This document shows, piece after piece, positions 53,231-63,331 of a stretch of DNA of 64,000 bases (positions are counted from its first letter, which is position 1; each line of letters begins with the position of its first letter). Below the pieces are notes generated by a model that was not told the origin of the DNA, made no database searches, and saw nothing but the letters and a program-made list of their open reading frames with translations. The stretch lies in NCBI GenBank assembly GCA_029256105.1, contig JAQSYO010000009.1, forward strand, positions 1 to 64,000, given 5' to 3'. Both the position numbers and the translations under genes were made by a program. This stretch comes from Herbinix sp. (GTDB lineage Bacteria; Bacillota; Clostridia; Lachnospirales; Lachnospiraceae).

Positions 53231-56200
53231 ATGGGTAAATATAATCTACAAGGTGACACCTACAGAATGGAAGGTTTTGATGAACTCCCGGCTTTCTCCA
53301 GCTTTCTGCCTGGACTTGCAGGAATTAAAGGCATCCCTCTTTGGGCTTTTTATACAAACAGAGGCCAAGGAATTAATAGCTTTGGAATACATAATAAAGA
53401 TAATGCAATTATGGAATTTAATCCTGCCAATACAGCATATGAAAATACATCTTTAAAAGGTTTTCGTACCTTTATCAAATGTAATGGCAATTATTTTGAA
53501 CCTTTTTTTACGTTTGATCCAACTGCAGAGCGCAATTTATATATTAGAAAGAATAGCTTCTCTATTGAGGAGATTAATCACCAGCACGGGCTTAAAATGA
53601 GTATCAATTATTTTGTGTTACCAGGGGACAGTATTGGTGCATTAGTAAGAAAAGTTCATATTGAAAATATTGGTGGTGACACGAAACAATTAGAAATAAT
53701 GGATGGACTACCGAAGATAATTCCTTATGGCATCAAGAACGGTGCTTATAAAGAAATGTCAAATCTACTAAAGAGCTGGACGGAGATAAAGAATCTTGAA
53801 AACAATGCTCCTTTCTACACCTTACGTTCTTCCAGCGATGATTCAGCTGAGGTATCCGACATTGAAGGCGGATATTTCTATGTAGGTTTACAGGACAAAA
53901 AAGTACTTCCCGTAATTTATGATATGGAAGTGATTTTTGATTATGAGACATCTCTAGTTAATCCGGTAGCATTTATGAAGCAACCCTTACAACAGATTAT
54001 GGACATGGAGCAATGCTTCTATAATAAGGTGCCCGGCGGTTTTACACCGGTTCATTGTTCCTTATTGCCCGGGGAAAGCAATCAATTTGCTTCCTTAACT
54101 GGGTTTGCAAACTCGGTAGAACAACTGAATGAAAAGCTAGTGGAGTTTTCCGAAAAGGACTTTATGGCAAACAAAGAAGAACTCGCAAATCAGATTGTGG
54201 AACAGCTTACAAAGGATATAAAGACACATACCGCAATGCCGGTATTTGATCAATATATGGAGCAGAATTACCTTGATAATTTTTTAAGGGGAGGTTATCC
54301 CTTTGTATTTAACAAAGATAGCAACAAGGCAGTGGTTCACCTATTCAGTCGAAAACATGGAGATCCTGAGCGTGATTATAATTTCTTCTCAACCGCTGGG
54401 GAATATTATTCCCAAGGAAACGGCAATTTCAGAGATGTAAATCAAAATAGAAGAAATGATATCTTCTTTCAAAAGGATCTCGGAGACTTTAATGTTAAGA
54501 CATTCTTCAACCTGATTCAAATTGATGGATATAACCCGTTGGAGGTTCGTCCTTCTACCTTTACTGTAAAACCAGAAGGTATTGCAAAAGTAGAGGAGCT
54601 TTTAAAATCCAATATAAACCAATCCCTAGACAAATTACAAAATATTTTAAAGCAATCCTTTACCCCTGGACGTATTGCCAACTGTATCGCGCGATATCAT
54701 ATCGAAGTTGCCTGTGGGGAAGATGCATTATTAGAAAGACTGCTGGAGTGCTGTGAGCAAAATATTGAGGCTGGCTTTGGCGAAGGTTATTGGAGTGACC
54801 ACTGGGACTACAATATGGATTTGATTGATAATTATCTTAATATCTACCCGGAGAAGGAAAAGGAGCTGCTATTTATGGATAACAGCTACCGCTTTTATGA
54901 CAGTCCTGCTAAAGTATTACCCCGTAGTGAAAAATATGTAATTAATAAAAATAAGGAAGCTAGGCAATATGGTGCTTTAGTTCATGATGAGGATAAATTA
55001 AGCAGAGAGGGATTTCTTAGAAATGGCACGAACTGGCTAAAGACGCAGACCGGTGAATTTGCTGTGACCACTCTGATGGGCAAATTGATTTCTTTGGCAC
55101 TGAATAAATTTGCATCCTTAGATTCCTATGGAATGGGTGTAGAAATGGAAGGTGGAAAACCTGGTTGGAACGATGCGATGAACGGTTTACCCGGTCTTTT
55201 TGGTAGCTCAATGTCGGAAACCTTTGAGCTCAAGCGAATGATTTCTTTCCTCTGTAGAACGTTAACGGATGCTGAGACCATTACGTTACCAATTGAAATC
55301 AGTGAGTTTTTAAATAAGGTATATAATGTATTAAGTAAATATAAAGAGTTGGGCTACGACGAATTTACCTATTGGGATAGGGTATCAACCTTACGTGAAG
55401 AATATCGGGAGCAGGTGAGATTTACGATCTGTGGAGATACGCAGGAGTGGAACACACAGGAGGTCCTAGCAATATTCCAGTTATTCGATCTTAAATTGGA
55501 GGAGGGAATTCGTAAAGCATGTACTTATGGAGATGGAATTGTTCCCACTTATTTCACCTTTAAAGCAACCGAATTTGAACCAGTGTTGGATGCTGCCGGG
55601 CAGTCAGTAATAAGTCATTATGGATTACCAAAGGCAAGAATTAAAGCCTTTGAGGTTCAACCGTTGCCTTCGTTCTTGGAAGGTCCGGCTAAAATGCTGA
55701 GTACTCTGGGGGATAAAAATGCCGCAGAAGCATTATATACTAATGTAAGAAATAGTGAGCTTTTTGATAGAAAGCTACACATGTATAAAACAAGTGTACC
55801 AATTGAACATATCTCCATGGAAAACGGTAGAATCCGTGCGTTTACGGCAGGCTGGTTGGAGAGGGAGAGCATATTCTTGCATATGGAATATAAGTACCTC
55901 TTATCCATGTTAAGAGCGGGATTATATGATCAATTCTATGAGGATATTAAGAGCGCTATGATACCCTTTCGAGATCCGGCAGAGTATGGAAGAAGCATTT
56001 TGGAGAACTCCTCCTTCCTGGCCTCCAGTGAAAATCCTAATCCAAACATTCATGGAAGAGGCTATGTAGCAAGACTTTCAGGGTCAACAACCGAAGCGAT
56101 AACGTTGTGGATTGAGATGTTTATAGGGGATAAGATCTTCCGTGTAAACGAGGGAATTCTACAATTACATTTTAATCCGAAGCTTCCAGGTTGGATGTTT

Positions 56201-56419
56201 GATGAAAAAGGAGAGGTATCTTTCACACTGATGTCCAAATGTCAGGTTACCTATCTTAATCCAAGCCATAAAGCTACTTATGGTGAGGCCTCTGCAAGCA
56301 TAAGTAAAATTGTAATAATGGACACGCAACAAGTGATACAAGGTAGCTACCTCAGTGGAGATCTAGCAGAGAGTATCCGTAACGGAGAAATAAACAATAT
56401 TGTGGTACATCTGGAATAA
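53231..56419 (+). CDS. Large inverting beta-glucan phosphorylase (GH94/GH149/GH161 clan)
   Basis: 1062 cytoplasmic residues. The N-terminal sandwich has GQGINSFGIHNKDNAIMEFN. The (alpha/alpha)6 barrel holds the catalytic-Asp block GGKPGWNDAMNGLPG (Asp648). Later blocks are YFTFKATEF and NIHGRGYVARLSGSTTEA. Length exceeds disaccharide phosphorylases (about 800) and matches polymer-active members: beta-1,2-oligoglucan phosphorylases of GH94 and beta-1,3-glucan phosphorylases of GH149/GH161. With laminarinase, GH5, GH30 and GH3 in the same locus, a beta-1,3 specificity is more likely. It would yield glucose-1-phosphate. AAAGGAG precedes the ATG. Confidence 0.82.
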   Translation: MGKYNLQGDTYRMEGFDELPAFSSFLPGLAGIKGIPLWAFYTNRGQGINSFGIHNKDNAIMEFNPANTAYENTSLKGFRTFIKCNGNYFEPFFTFDPTAERNLYIRKNSFSIEEINHQHGLKMSINYFVLPGDSIGALVRKVHIENIGGDTKQLEIMDGLPKIIPYGIKNGAYKEMSNLLKSWTEIKNLENNAPFYTLRSSSDDSAEVSDIEGGYFYVGLQDKKVLPVIYDMEVIFDYETSLVNPVAFMKQPLQQIMDMEQCFYNKVPGGFTPVHCSLLPGESNQFASLTGFANSVEQLNEKLVEFSEKDFMANKEELANQIVEQLTKDIKTHTAMPVFDQYMEQNYLDNFLRGGYPFVFNKDSNKAVVHLFSRKHGDPERDYNFFSTAGEYYSQGNGNFRDVNQNRRNDIFFQKDLGDFNVKTFFNLIQIDGYNPLEVRPSTFTVKPEGIAKVEELLKSNINQSLDKLQNILKQSFTPGRIANCIARYHIEVACGEDALLERLLECCEQNIEAGFGEGYWSDHWDYNMDLIDNYLNIYPEKEKELLFMDNSYRFYDSPAKVLPRSEKYVINKNKEARQYGALVHDEDKLSREGFLRNGTNWLKTQTGEFAVTTLMGKLISLALNKFASLDSYGMGVEMEGGKPGWNDAMNGLPGLFGSSMSETFELKRMISFLCRTLTDAETITLPIEISEFLNKVYNVLSKYKELGYDEFTYWDRVSTLREEYREQVRFTICGDTQEWNTQEVLAIFQLFDLKLEEGIRKACTYGDGIVPTYFTFKATEFEPVLDAAGQSVISHYGLPKARIKAFEVQPLPSFLEGPAKMLSTLGDKNAAEALYTNVRNSELFDRKLHMYKTSVPIEHISMENGRIRAFTAGWLERESIFLHMEYKYLLSMLRAGLYDQFYEDIKSAMIPFRDPAEYGRSILENSSFLASSENPNPNIHGRGYVARLSGSTTEAITLWIEMFIGDKIFRVNEGILQLHFNPKLPGWMFDEKGEVSFTLMSKCQVTYLNPSHKATYGEASASISKIVIMDTQQVIQGSYLSGDLAESIRNGEINNIVVHLE

Positions 56420-56461
56420 GTAGATGATCGGTGAAAAATTAGGACTTGGAAGGGAAGCCAT

Positions 56462-57784
56462 ATGAAAATTATTACTACAACATATGAAAACAAAGAAAAG
56501 AAAACACTAATTCAGGAAGCAGAACTTTGTAACGGAGAGGGTGGTATGCAATGTGTCAATGTATATCCTGATATTGAATATCAAACCTTTCTAGGCTTTG
56601 GTGGTGCGATTACAGAGGCAGCCGGATACGCCTACTCAAAACTAAGTAAGGATAATCAGGAGAAGGTTCTAGCCCACTATTTCGGTGAGGAGGGTAACTG
56701 CTATCATATGATAAGAAGCCATATTGACAGCTGTGACTTTTCCCTTGGCGTATATTCAGCGATGACAGACCCTATGGATCTGGAGATGAAATCCTTCACT
56801 TTGCAACAGGAGGAACAGTATATCCTTCCTTTGATAATTGCAGCACAAAATAAAAGTGGTGAGCTTATAGATCTTATGTTAACACCTTGGTCTCCGCCGG
56901 CGTTTATGAAGACAAACGGGGAGAAAGTCCACGGTGGTAAACTCAAACCGGAGTATCGTGAGTTCTGGGCGGAATATATCTGCCGCTATATTAAAGAATA
57001 TGAAAAGAGAGGATTACAGGTCAACCGCCTAACGATTCAGAATGAGCCGGCAGCGGTTCAGAGCTGGGATTCTTGCCTCTTTACAGCGGAGGAGGAGAAG
57101 GAATTTCTTCGCGATTACCTCTACCCCTCCTTGGTTAAGAATGGACTTTCCAGGGTGAAAATTAACATCTGGGATCATAACAAGGAAAGATTGTATGAGA
57201 GGGCTAGAACAATCATCGATCAGGACACTGCCTCGATGGTAGACGGGGTAGCGTTCCATTGGTATTCGGGAGACCATTTTGAGCAGCTTCAGATTACGAG
57301 AGATGCATTTCCGGGGAAAGAGCTGATCTTTACGGAGGGCTGTGTAGAATATAGCCGTTTTGGTACCAATCAGCTACAGAATGCACAGATGTATGCCCAT
57401 GATATCATTGGTAACCTCAATGGAGGAATGACCGGTTCCATGGACTGGAATATCCTTTTGGATGAAAAGGGTGGTCCGAATCATGTGGGTAATTTCTGTG
57501 ATGCGCCGATTATGGTAGATACACAGAACGACACTTTTGAAGTGAAACTGTCCTTTGATTACATTGGACATTTCAGTAAATACATAAAAAAAGGCGCGAA
57601 ACGAATTGCGTTTTCAAAATATACAAAGCAGTTAGAGATGACTGCCTTTAAGAATTTGGATGGTTCCATTGTACTTGTATTGTTAAACCGAGAGCAACAG
57701 GATTTACCGGTTACATTTGATTTAGTCGGTAAGATTTTTCATCTTGTTATTGCGGGTGAAACAATTGTAACTGCTGTGATATAG
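56462..57784 (+). CDS. GH30 glycosidase, cytoplasmic (copy 1)
   Basis: A 440-residue GH30 TIM barrel with the side beta-domain at both ends. QTFLGFGGAITEAAGYAYSK begins the barrel, MLTPWSPPAFMKTNG follows, acid/base Glu195 is in TIQNEPAA and nucleophile Glu292 in IFTEGCVEY. The family acts on beta-glucosides, beta-1,6-glucans, beta-xylosides or fucosides. No signal peptide is present, so it would act on imported oligosaccharides, perhaps beta-1,6 branches of laminarin. It is about 80 percent identical by eye to the copy at 59.9 kb. Confidence 0.9.
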   Translation: MKIITTTYENKEKKTLIQEAELCNGEGGMQCVNVYPDIEYQTFLGFGGAITEAAGYAYSKLSKDNQEKVLAHYFGEEGNCYHMIRSHIDSCDFSLGVYSAMTDPMDLEMKSFTLQQEEQYILPLIIAAQNKSGELIDLMLTPWSPPAFMKTNGEKVHGGKLKPEYREFWAEYICRYIKEYEKRGLQVNRLTIQNEPAAVQSWDSCLFTAEEEKEFLRDYLYPSLVKNGLSRVKINIWDHNKERLYERARTIIDQDTASMVDGVAFHWYSGDHFEQLQITRDAFPGKELIFTEGCVEYSRFGTNQLQNAQMYAHDIIGNLNGGMTGSMDWNILLDEKGGPNHVGNFCDAPIMVDTQNDTFEVKLSFDYIGHFSKYIKKGAKRIAFSKYTKQLEMTAFKNLDGSIVLVLLNREQQDLPVTFDLVGKIFHLVIAGETIVTAVI

Positions 57785-57878
57785 CATTAGAATATTCCAG
57801 AAAAACAAAAGTAAGACTACCTAAATTTCAGTCGTAATATAAACACAAATTTATAATGAGAGTTCGTGGGAGTTAGCG

Positions 57879-59894
57879 ATGAAGTGCAAGATTAGAATTT
57901 TACAACGAGTAACGATGATCTTTGTGCTATTCCTATGCATTTTGATCAATTCCTTCAACAATAGTATTCATGCAAAGGCCGAAGATATGAATAACGAGAA
58001 GATTGTATTACAGGAGCGATTTTTAAAAGCAGAGGGCAAGGTATTAAAAAACCAAGCCGGCAAGGGCGATGTTGTAACCTTACGAGGAACGAACGTTGGT
58101 GGTTGGCAGGTGATGGAAGCTTGGATGTGTCCAACCAATGCTACGGATCAGATGACTACCCTGAGAATCTTAACCGAGCGTTTTGGTAAAGAAAAGGCCG
58201 AAGAATTAATTAAAGTATATGAGCAAGCCTGGTGGCAGGAACAGGACTTTGACAATTGCAAGGAACTGGGATTTAACGTACTGCGTTTACCCATCTCTTA
58301 TTTTAATTTACTGGATGAGGAGGGGAAATTACGAGAGGATACACTTGCTATCTATGATTGGTTTGTAGCGGAATGTGAAAAACGGGATATGTATGTAATT
58401 CTAGATTTACATGCTGCACCAGGCTCTCAAAATGGAAGAGACCATTCCGGTGATAAGTCCGGGTCGAAGCTATTTACAGACGATATGGCACAGAATTTAA
58501 CGGTAAGTTTATGGGAACAGTTAGCGGAGCATTTTAAAGATAACCCAACAATAGCCGGATATGATCTATTGAATGAGGCCGAGGGGTCTGAGGAAGAGAG
58601 AGCCCCTTGGGGCAAGGTTCAACTTCCCTTTTTCAATCGATTATACGAGGCAATCAGAGCAATTGATCAGGACCACATTATTATCTTCAATGCAGTGTGG
58701 GAGCCGATGAACATGCCGAACCCTTCCGAATATGGTTGGGACAATGTGATGTATGAGTATCATTACTATTGTTGGGAGGGTACAGATAATGCAGTAACCC
58801 AGAGAAGTTTTACCGAGTCAAAGGTAGTTAATAATGATCGTGCTGGCTTTGAGGTGCCTGTATTAATTGGTGAGTTCACTCTGTTTGAGAAGCTTCCCAG
58901 TTGGGAGCATGCGTTAAAGATTTATAATGAAAATGGATGGAGTTGGACGACCTGGACCTATAAAACGGTTGGGCAAGGAAGCTGGGGTATCTACAACAGT
59001 GCCAGCAGCACGACCCCGAAAGTTAATATTTACACTGATTCTGAAGAGTCCATAAGGGAAAAGTGGAGTAAAGTAGATACCATAACAAGCTTTACGATTA
59101 ATAAACACCTATCTGATTTACTTCGCACTTGTGCCGATGATGCGACAAGTAAAAATGAAGTAAGAAAATGGGTTCAAAATGTTGATATGGAGCAGACAAT
59201 CCTACGAGCAGGAACCGATGCAGAAGTCGAGGTTGTATCCTCCAGGGAAACGCATCCTGAGAGGGAAGACAGTAAAGTCATCCGTCTTACGGTATCTGGA
59301 CCGGAGAAGATACCCAGTGCCACTACAAGAAATGTATGTATTACACCAATGGTTCGTGATTCAGTGGATGCAACCGGACTGGATTATTTACTGTTTGATG
59401 TATTTGTACAACAAGGAAATAGAGCGCTTCAAGTCACACTTGTTGATAAAAATGGTGCAGTTTGGACGGAATATACCTCTCCTGAGGCGATGCCAGTTGC
59501 AAATCAATGGGAGAAGATTTTCTTGGATATTCGTAAGGCCAATATCGATACCTCTGCAATTATAGAGATACGTATTGGTGTAAATGTATCAGGGACCTAT
59601 TACTTTGATAACCTCTATTTTGCTGGCTCCTATGCAGCGCCATTACCGGAGGAAAGTCTGGAATTCATGAAGAGTGATATTGGCGTGACTGGACAGAGTA
59701 CCGATTGGGTGAAGGTATCGACGGATAATACAGTGCAATCGAGTACGAATAAGGTGCAAAAGAATACGAACAAAATGCAAGGAAAGGTTAATAAGAATTA
59801 TCTTATACTTGCAAGTGGAATCATTAGTTTACTATTCATTACCTTAATAACGACAATTATAATATTCTTAAGAAATAAGAGAAAGAGGGTTTAA
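57879..59894 (+). CDS. GH5 exo-beta-glucanase, membrane-anchored, with C-terminal carbohydrate-binding-like domain
   Basis: A 671-residue exported enzyme. The signal peptide (MIFVLFLCILINSFNNSIHA) precedes a GH5 barrel (about 55-400): LRGTNVGGWQVMEAWMCPTN, VLRLPISYFNLL, VILDLHAAPGSQNGRDHSGD, acid/base Glu233 in DLLNEAEGS and nucleophile Glu332 in LIGEFTLF. The barrel resembles exo-beta-1,3-glucanases of fungal-type GH5. Residues 440-610 are a beta-sandwich (YLLFDVFVQQGNRALQVTLV). An Asn/Gln/Lys linker leads to a C-terminal transmembrane helix and KRKRV tail. The acid/base neighbour is NEA rather than the usual NEP. Confidence 0.88.
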   Translation: MKCKIRILQRVTMIFVLFLCILINSFNNSIHAKAEDMNNEKIVLQERFLKAEGKVLKNQAGKGDVVTLRGTNVGGWQVMEAWMCPTNATDQMTTLRILTERFGKEKAEELIKVYEQAWWQEQDFDNCKELGFNVLRLPISYFNLLDEEGKLREDTLAIYDWFVAECEKRDMYVILDLHAAPGSQNGRDHSGDKSGSKLFTDDMAQNLTVSLWEQLAEHFKDNPTIAGYDLLNEAEGSEEERAPWGKVQLPFFNRLYEAIRAIDQDHIIIFNAVWEPMNMPNPSEYGWDNVMYEYHYYCWEGTDNAVTQRSFTESKVVNNDRAGFEVPVLIGEFTLFEKLPSWEHALKIYNENGWSWTTWTYKTVGQGSWGIYNSASSTTPKVNIYTDSEESIREKWSKVDTITSFTINKHLSDLLRTCADDATSKNEVRKWVQNVDMEQTILRAGTDAEVEVVSSRETHPEREDSKVIRLTVSGPEKIPSATTRNVCITPMVRDSVDATGLDYLLFDVFVQQGNRALQVTLVDKNGAVWTEYTSPEAMPVANQWEKIFLDIRKANIDTSAIIEIRIGVNVSGTYYFDNLYFAGSYAAPLPEESLEFMKSDIGVTGQSTDWVKVSTDNTVQSSTNKVQKNTNKMQGKVNKNYLILASGIISLLFITLITTIIIFLRNKRKRV

Positions 59895-59898
59895 TCGA

Positions 59899-61227
59899 AT
59901 GAAATTAATAACAACAACCTATGTAAATAATCAAAAAGTTAGCGAAACAAAGGAATACGAGGCCATAAAAGAGATAAAGGGAATTGAAAATAATGTGGTT
60001 AATCTCTTTCCGGAGATCGAATATCAGACCTTTCTCGGCTTCGGTGGAGCGATTACGGAAGCTTCCGGTTATGCCTATTCAAAACTAAGTAAAGAAAATC
60101 AAGAGAAGGTTCTTGATTACTATTTCGGAGAAGATGGCAACCGCTATCACATGATAAGAAGCCATATTGACAGCTGTGACTTTTCTCTGGGTGTATATTC
60201 TGCGATGACGGATCCGGAGGATCTGGAGATGAAGTCCTTCACGTTACAGAGGGATGAAGAATATATTCTTCCTTTGATTATAGCGGCACAAAATAAGAGT
60301 GGAGAGCCCTTCGATCTCATGCTAACCCCTTGGTCCCCGCCAGCCTTCATGAAGACGAATGAGGAGAAAATCAACGGTGGTAAGATAAAACCGGAGTATC
60401 GCCAATTCTGGGCAGAGTATATCTGCCGCTATATCAAGGAATATGAAAAAAGAGGACTGAAGGTAAACCGACTAACCGTTCAGAATGAACCGGCAGCAGT
60501 CCAGACTTGGGATTCCTGTATCTTTACAGCAGCAGAAGAGAAGGAGTTTCTTCGCGATTATCTCTATCCTACGTTGGTTAAGAATGGACTTTCCCATATT
60601 AAAATCAATATTTGGGATCACAACAAGGAAAGAATGTATGAGAGAGCCAGCGCAATCATCGATCAGGAGACAATCTCAATGATAGATGGTGTAGCATTCC
60701 ATTGGTATTCCGGAGATCATTTTGAAGCAATTAACATAACAAGTGAAGCCTTTCCGGGGAAAGAGTTAATCTTTACAGAAGGGTGTGTGGAATATAGTCG
60801 TTTTGGCACAAATCAACTTCATAATGCACAAATGTATGCCCATGATATCATCGGTAACCTCAATGGAGGAATGACAGGTTCCATAGATTGGAATATCTTA
60901 TTAGATGAAAAGGGTGGACCAAATCATGTAGGTAATTACTGCGATGCACCGATCATGATAGATACACAAGCGGATACCTTTGAAGTAAAACTGTCTTTTG
61001 ATTATATCGGACATTTTAGCAGATACATCAAAAAAGGTGCAAAACGGATTGCGTTGTCAAAATATACGGAGAAACTAGAGATGACCGCTTTCAAAAACCA
61101 GGATGGTTCTATTGCGCTTGTAGTCTTAAACCGTGAAGAGAAAGATATGCCGGTAGTAATTCGTATCAACGGAGAGGTGATTGAGTTTATAATTGCGGCG
61201 AATGCAATCGCAACTGCATTGTTGTAA
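59899..61227 (+). CDS. GH30 glycosidase, cytoplasmic (copy 2)
   Basis: A 442-residue paralog of the enzyme at 56.5 kb, with the same blocks: QTFLGFGGAITEASGYAYSK, acid/base Glu197 in TVQNEPAA, nucleophile Glu294 in IFTEGCVEY. The copies differ mainly in the first 40 residues, the 240-290 region and the last 30. No signal peptide is present. Both keep catalytic residues, so redundancy or split specificity is possible. It starts 4 bases after the GH5 stop. Confidence 0.9.
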   Translation: MKLITTTYVNNQKVSETKEYEAIKEIKGIENNVVNLFPEIEYQTFLGFGGAITEASGYAYSKLSKENQEKVLDYYFGEDGNRYHMIRSHIDSCDFSLGVYSAMTDPEDLEMKSFTLQRDEEYILPLIIAAQNKSGEPFDLMLTPWSPPAFMKTNEEKINGGKIKPEYRQFWAEYICRYIKEYEKRGLKVNRLTVQNEPAAVQTWDSCIFTAAEEKEFLRDYLYPTLVKNGLSHIKINIWDHNKERMYERASAIIDQETISMIDGVAFHWYSGDHFEAINITSEAFPGKELIFTEGCVEYSRFGTNQLHNAQMYAHDIIGNLNGGMTGSIDWNILLDEKGGPNHVGNYCDAPIMIDTQADTFEVKLSFDYIGHFSRYIKKGAKRIALSKYTEKLEMTAFKNQDGSIALVVLNREEKDMPVVIRINGEVIEFIIAANAIATALL

Positions 61228-61273
61228 TGCAATTTGATATAAATTATTAGTTCGTATAGAAAGAGGGAAGAGT

Positions 61274-63175
61274 ATGAGGAAATTAAGGGGGTTACTTATT
61301 TTTCTTCTTCTGTCGGTGGTGTTTACCGGTTGTAATAAGCAGACGAAGGATTTCAACTCGGATAATTCAAACCAGGTAGAAAATCAGCAGGATACAAAGG
61401 AGCAGCAAGAAGAAGGAGTAGACAAACAAACTTACATGGATTCCTCTCTGCCAACAAAGGATAGGGTGGCAAATCTCCTTAGCCAAATGTCATTAATGGA
61501 AAAGGCTGGTCAAATGCTCCAAGGGGAAAGAAACCGAGTAACTTCGAATGACATGACGAAGCTGAGGCTTGGTTCCGTTCTTAGCGGAGGTGGTTCCTAT
61601 CCCGGCAATAATGTGGTTGAGGACTGGAACGGTATGTTTAAACAGTTACAAGACGGAGCTATGAAATCAACACATGCGATTCCAATGCTTTATGGCGTGG
61701 ATGCAGTACATGGACTCGGGTTACTAAAAGGTGCAGTGGTATTCCCTCATAACGTCGGGCTGGGAGCAGCGAACGATCCTGTGTTAATGTACCAGATGGG
61801 TGCAGCCGTAGCGGAAGAGATGAAGTTAGTGAATATCTTATGGAATTTTGGACCCTGCGTAGCAGTCAGTGGCGATCCCAGATGGGGCAGAACCTATGAG
61901 AGCTATTCTAGTGATCCTGCTATTGTAGCCTCCTTAGCTGAGGCTTATCTAAAAGGTCAAGCAGATCACGGAGTCGCAGCTACGGCAAAGCATTATCTCG
62001 CTGATGGTGGGACGACGTTTGGAACCGGTGAGATTAATGCGATACTTGACCGCGGGGATGCGCAGATGACCGAAGAGCAGCTGAGAGCGGTTCATTTGAA
62101 GCCCTATGAAACTTTAGTTAAATCAGGAGTTAAGATTGTCATGGCTTCCTTCAGTTCCTACAAAGGTACGAAAATGCATGAGAATAAGTACCTTATTACG
62201 GATGTATTGAAGAGTGAATTAGGCTTTGAAGGGTTCGTAGTATCTGATTGGGAAGCGATGAATGCCTTAAGTGGCAATTCCTTTCAAGAAGATATTGCAC
62301 TAGCCATCAATGCCGGAGTAGATATGCTGATGGAGCCGAATAATTATAAGGATGCCATCAACGCAATCGTGAATAATGTCAATGATGGTATTATTTCGAA
62401 AGAAAGAATTGATGATGCAGTTAGTAGGATATTAACCGTGAAGTTTGATATGGGTCTGTTTGAAGATCCCTATATGGAAAATACGAAACAGGAAGTCACT
62501 GAATTGGGCAGTGAAGGTTACCGTGAGCTGGCCAAACAGTTAGTATCGAAATCGATGGTATTATTAAAAAATGAAAATAAGCTTCTGCCTCTGAAGAAAA
62601 ATCAGAAGATATTCGTAACCGGACCGGCGATGAATGACATGGGACTTCAATGTGGTGGTTGGGGATTATCCTGGCAAGGGCAAATGGATGATGCTGGTGG
62701 TAAGATAACTGAAGGTACCACAATTTTAGAAGGAATTCAAGAATATGCGGCTACTAATGGAATTGAAATAATAACCGATGAGAGCAGAGCATCTGAAGCA
62801 GACATCGTTCTAATGGCAGTCGGTGAAGTTCCGTATGCAGAATTTGAGGGTGATACAACCGATCTTTCCATCACCGGTGCAAAAGCACATCCAGAGAACG
62901 GTAGTACTATGGAGTTTGTTAACAGTTTGAATAAGCCGATAGTAACTTTATTAGTCGCAGGAAGAAATGTGTTGATAGAGGACTACATGGATCATTGGGA
63001 CAGTATTGTTATGTGCTATTTGCCTGGAACAGAAGGTGACGGTGTTGCTTCTGTATTATTTGGAGAAAAACCCTTTACGGGAAAGCTTGCTATGCCTTAT
63101 TATAGAAGTGTAGAAGATATTGGTAAGGAAGATGCAAAGCTGCTATATGAGGTGGGTTACGGATTAACCGAATAA
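61274..63175 (+). CDS. GH3 beta-glucosidase lipoprotein
   Basis: A 633-residue exported lipoprotein (lipobox VFTGC, then a charged Gln/Asn linker to about residue 50). GH3 barrel: DVANLLSQMSLMEKAGQMLQ-like start (RVANLLSQMSLMEKAGQMLQ), YGVDAVHGLGLLKGAVVFPH, PRWGRTYESYSSDP and nucleophile Asp325 in GFVVSDWEAMNAL. The C-terminal sandwich has ADIVLMAVGEVPYAEFEGDT and AGRNVLIEDY. It lacks the fibronectin-like third domain. It probably trims non-reducing glucose from beta-1,3/1,6-glucan outside the cell. It ends the operon. Confidence 0.94.
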   Translation: MRKLRGLLIFLLLSVVFTGCNKQTKDFNSDNSNQVENQQDTKEQQEEGVDKQTYMDSSLPTKDRVANLLSQMSLMEKAGQMLQGERNRVTSNDMTKLRLGSVLSGGGSYPGNNVVEDWNGMFKQLQDGAMKSTHAIPMLYGVDAVHGLGLLKGAVVFPHNVGLGAANDPVLMYQMGAAVAEEMKLVNILWNFGPCVAVSGDPRWGRTYESYSSDPAIVASLAEAYLKGQADHGVAATAKHYLADGGTTFGTGEINAILDRGDAQMTEEQLRAVHLKPYETLVKSGVKIVMASFSSYKGTKMHENKYLITDVLKSELGFEGFVVSDWEAMNALSGNSFQEDIALAINAGVDMLMEPNNYKDAINAIVNNVNDGIISKERIDDAVSRILTVKFDMGLFEDPYMENTKQEVTELGSEGYRELAKQLVSKSMVLLKNENKLLPLKKNQKIFVTGPAMNDMGLQCGGWGLSWQGQMDDAGGKITEGTTILEGIQEYAATNGIEIITDESRASEADIVLMAVGEVPYAEFEGDTTDLSITGAKAHPENGSTMEFVNSLNKPIVTLLVAGRNVLIEDYMDHWDSIVMCYLPGTEGDGVASVLFGEKPFTGKLAMPYYRSVEDIGKEDAKLLYEVGYGLTE

Positions 63176-63260
63176 GAACGAACTTTCATTTCCTTTATCA
63201 AACAAGAGAGAAATTCGTATAATTACTAGATATATGGTTAATATGAAATTATAACCAATA

Positions 63261-63298
63261 TTATGCCTCGATAGGGTGTAAGCCTTATCGAAGCATAA
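63261..63298 (+). terminator. Hairpin after the GH3 gene, no clear T-run
   Basis: TTATGCCTCGATAGG (63261-63275) pairs with CCTTATCGAAGCATAA (63283-63298) with one mismatch and one bulge. It lies between the glucan operon and the prenyltransferase-like gene. Confidence 0.6.
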
Positions 63299-63331
63299 TA
63301 ATGCTAGTAATTAAGGAAAGGAAGTGCCAAG

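Noticed and set aside
53163..53456. 97-codon plus-strand frame overlapping the phosphorylase start
   Set aside because: It is out of frame with the strong 1062-residue gene and starts inside the leader hairpin without a ribosome site.
53231..56419. Cellobiose phosphorylase
   Set aside because: The protein is about 250 residues longer than cellobiose phosphorylases, and the locus is of beta-1,3-glucan type.
59179..59565. 128-codon plus-strand frame inside the GH5 gene
   Set aside because: It is out of frame with a continuous GH5 coding sequence and shows no family features.
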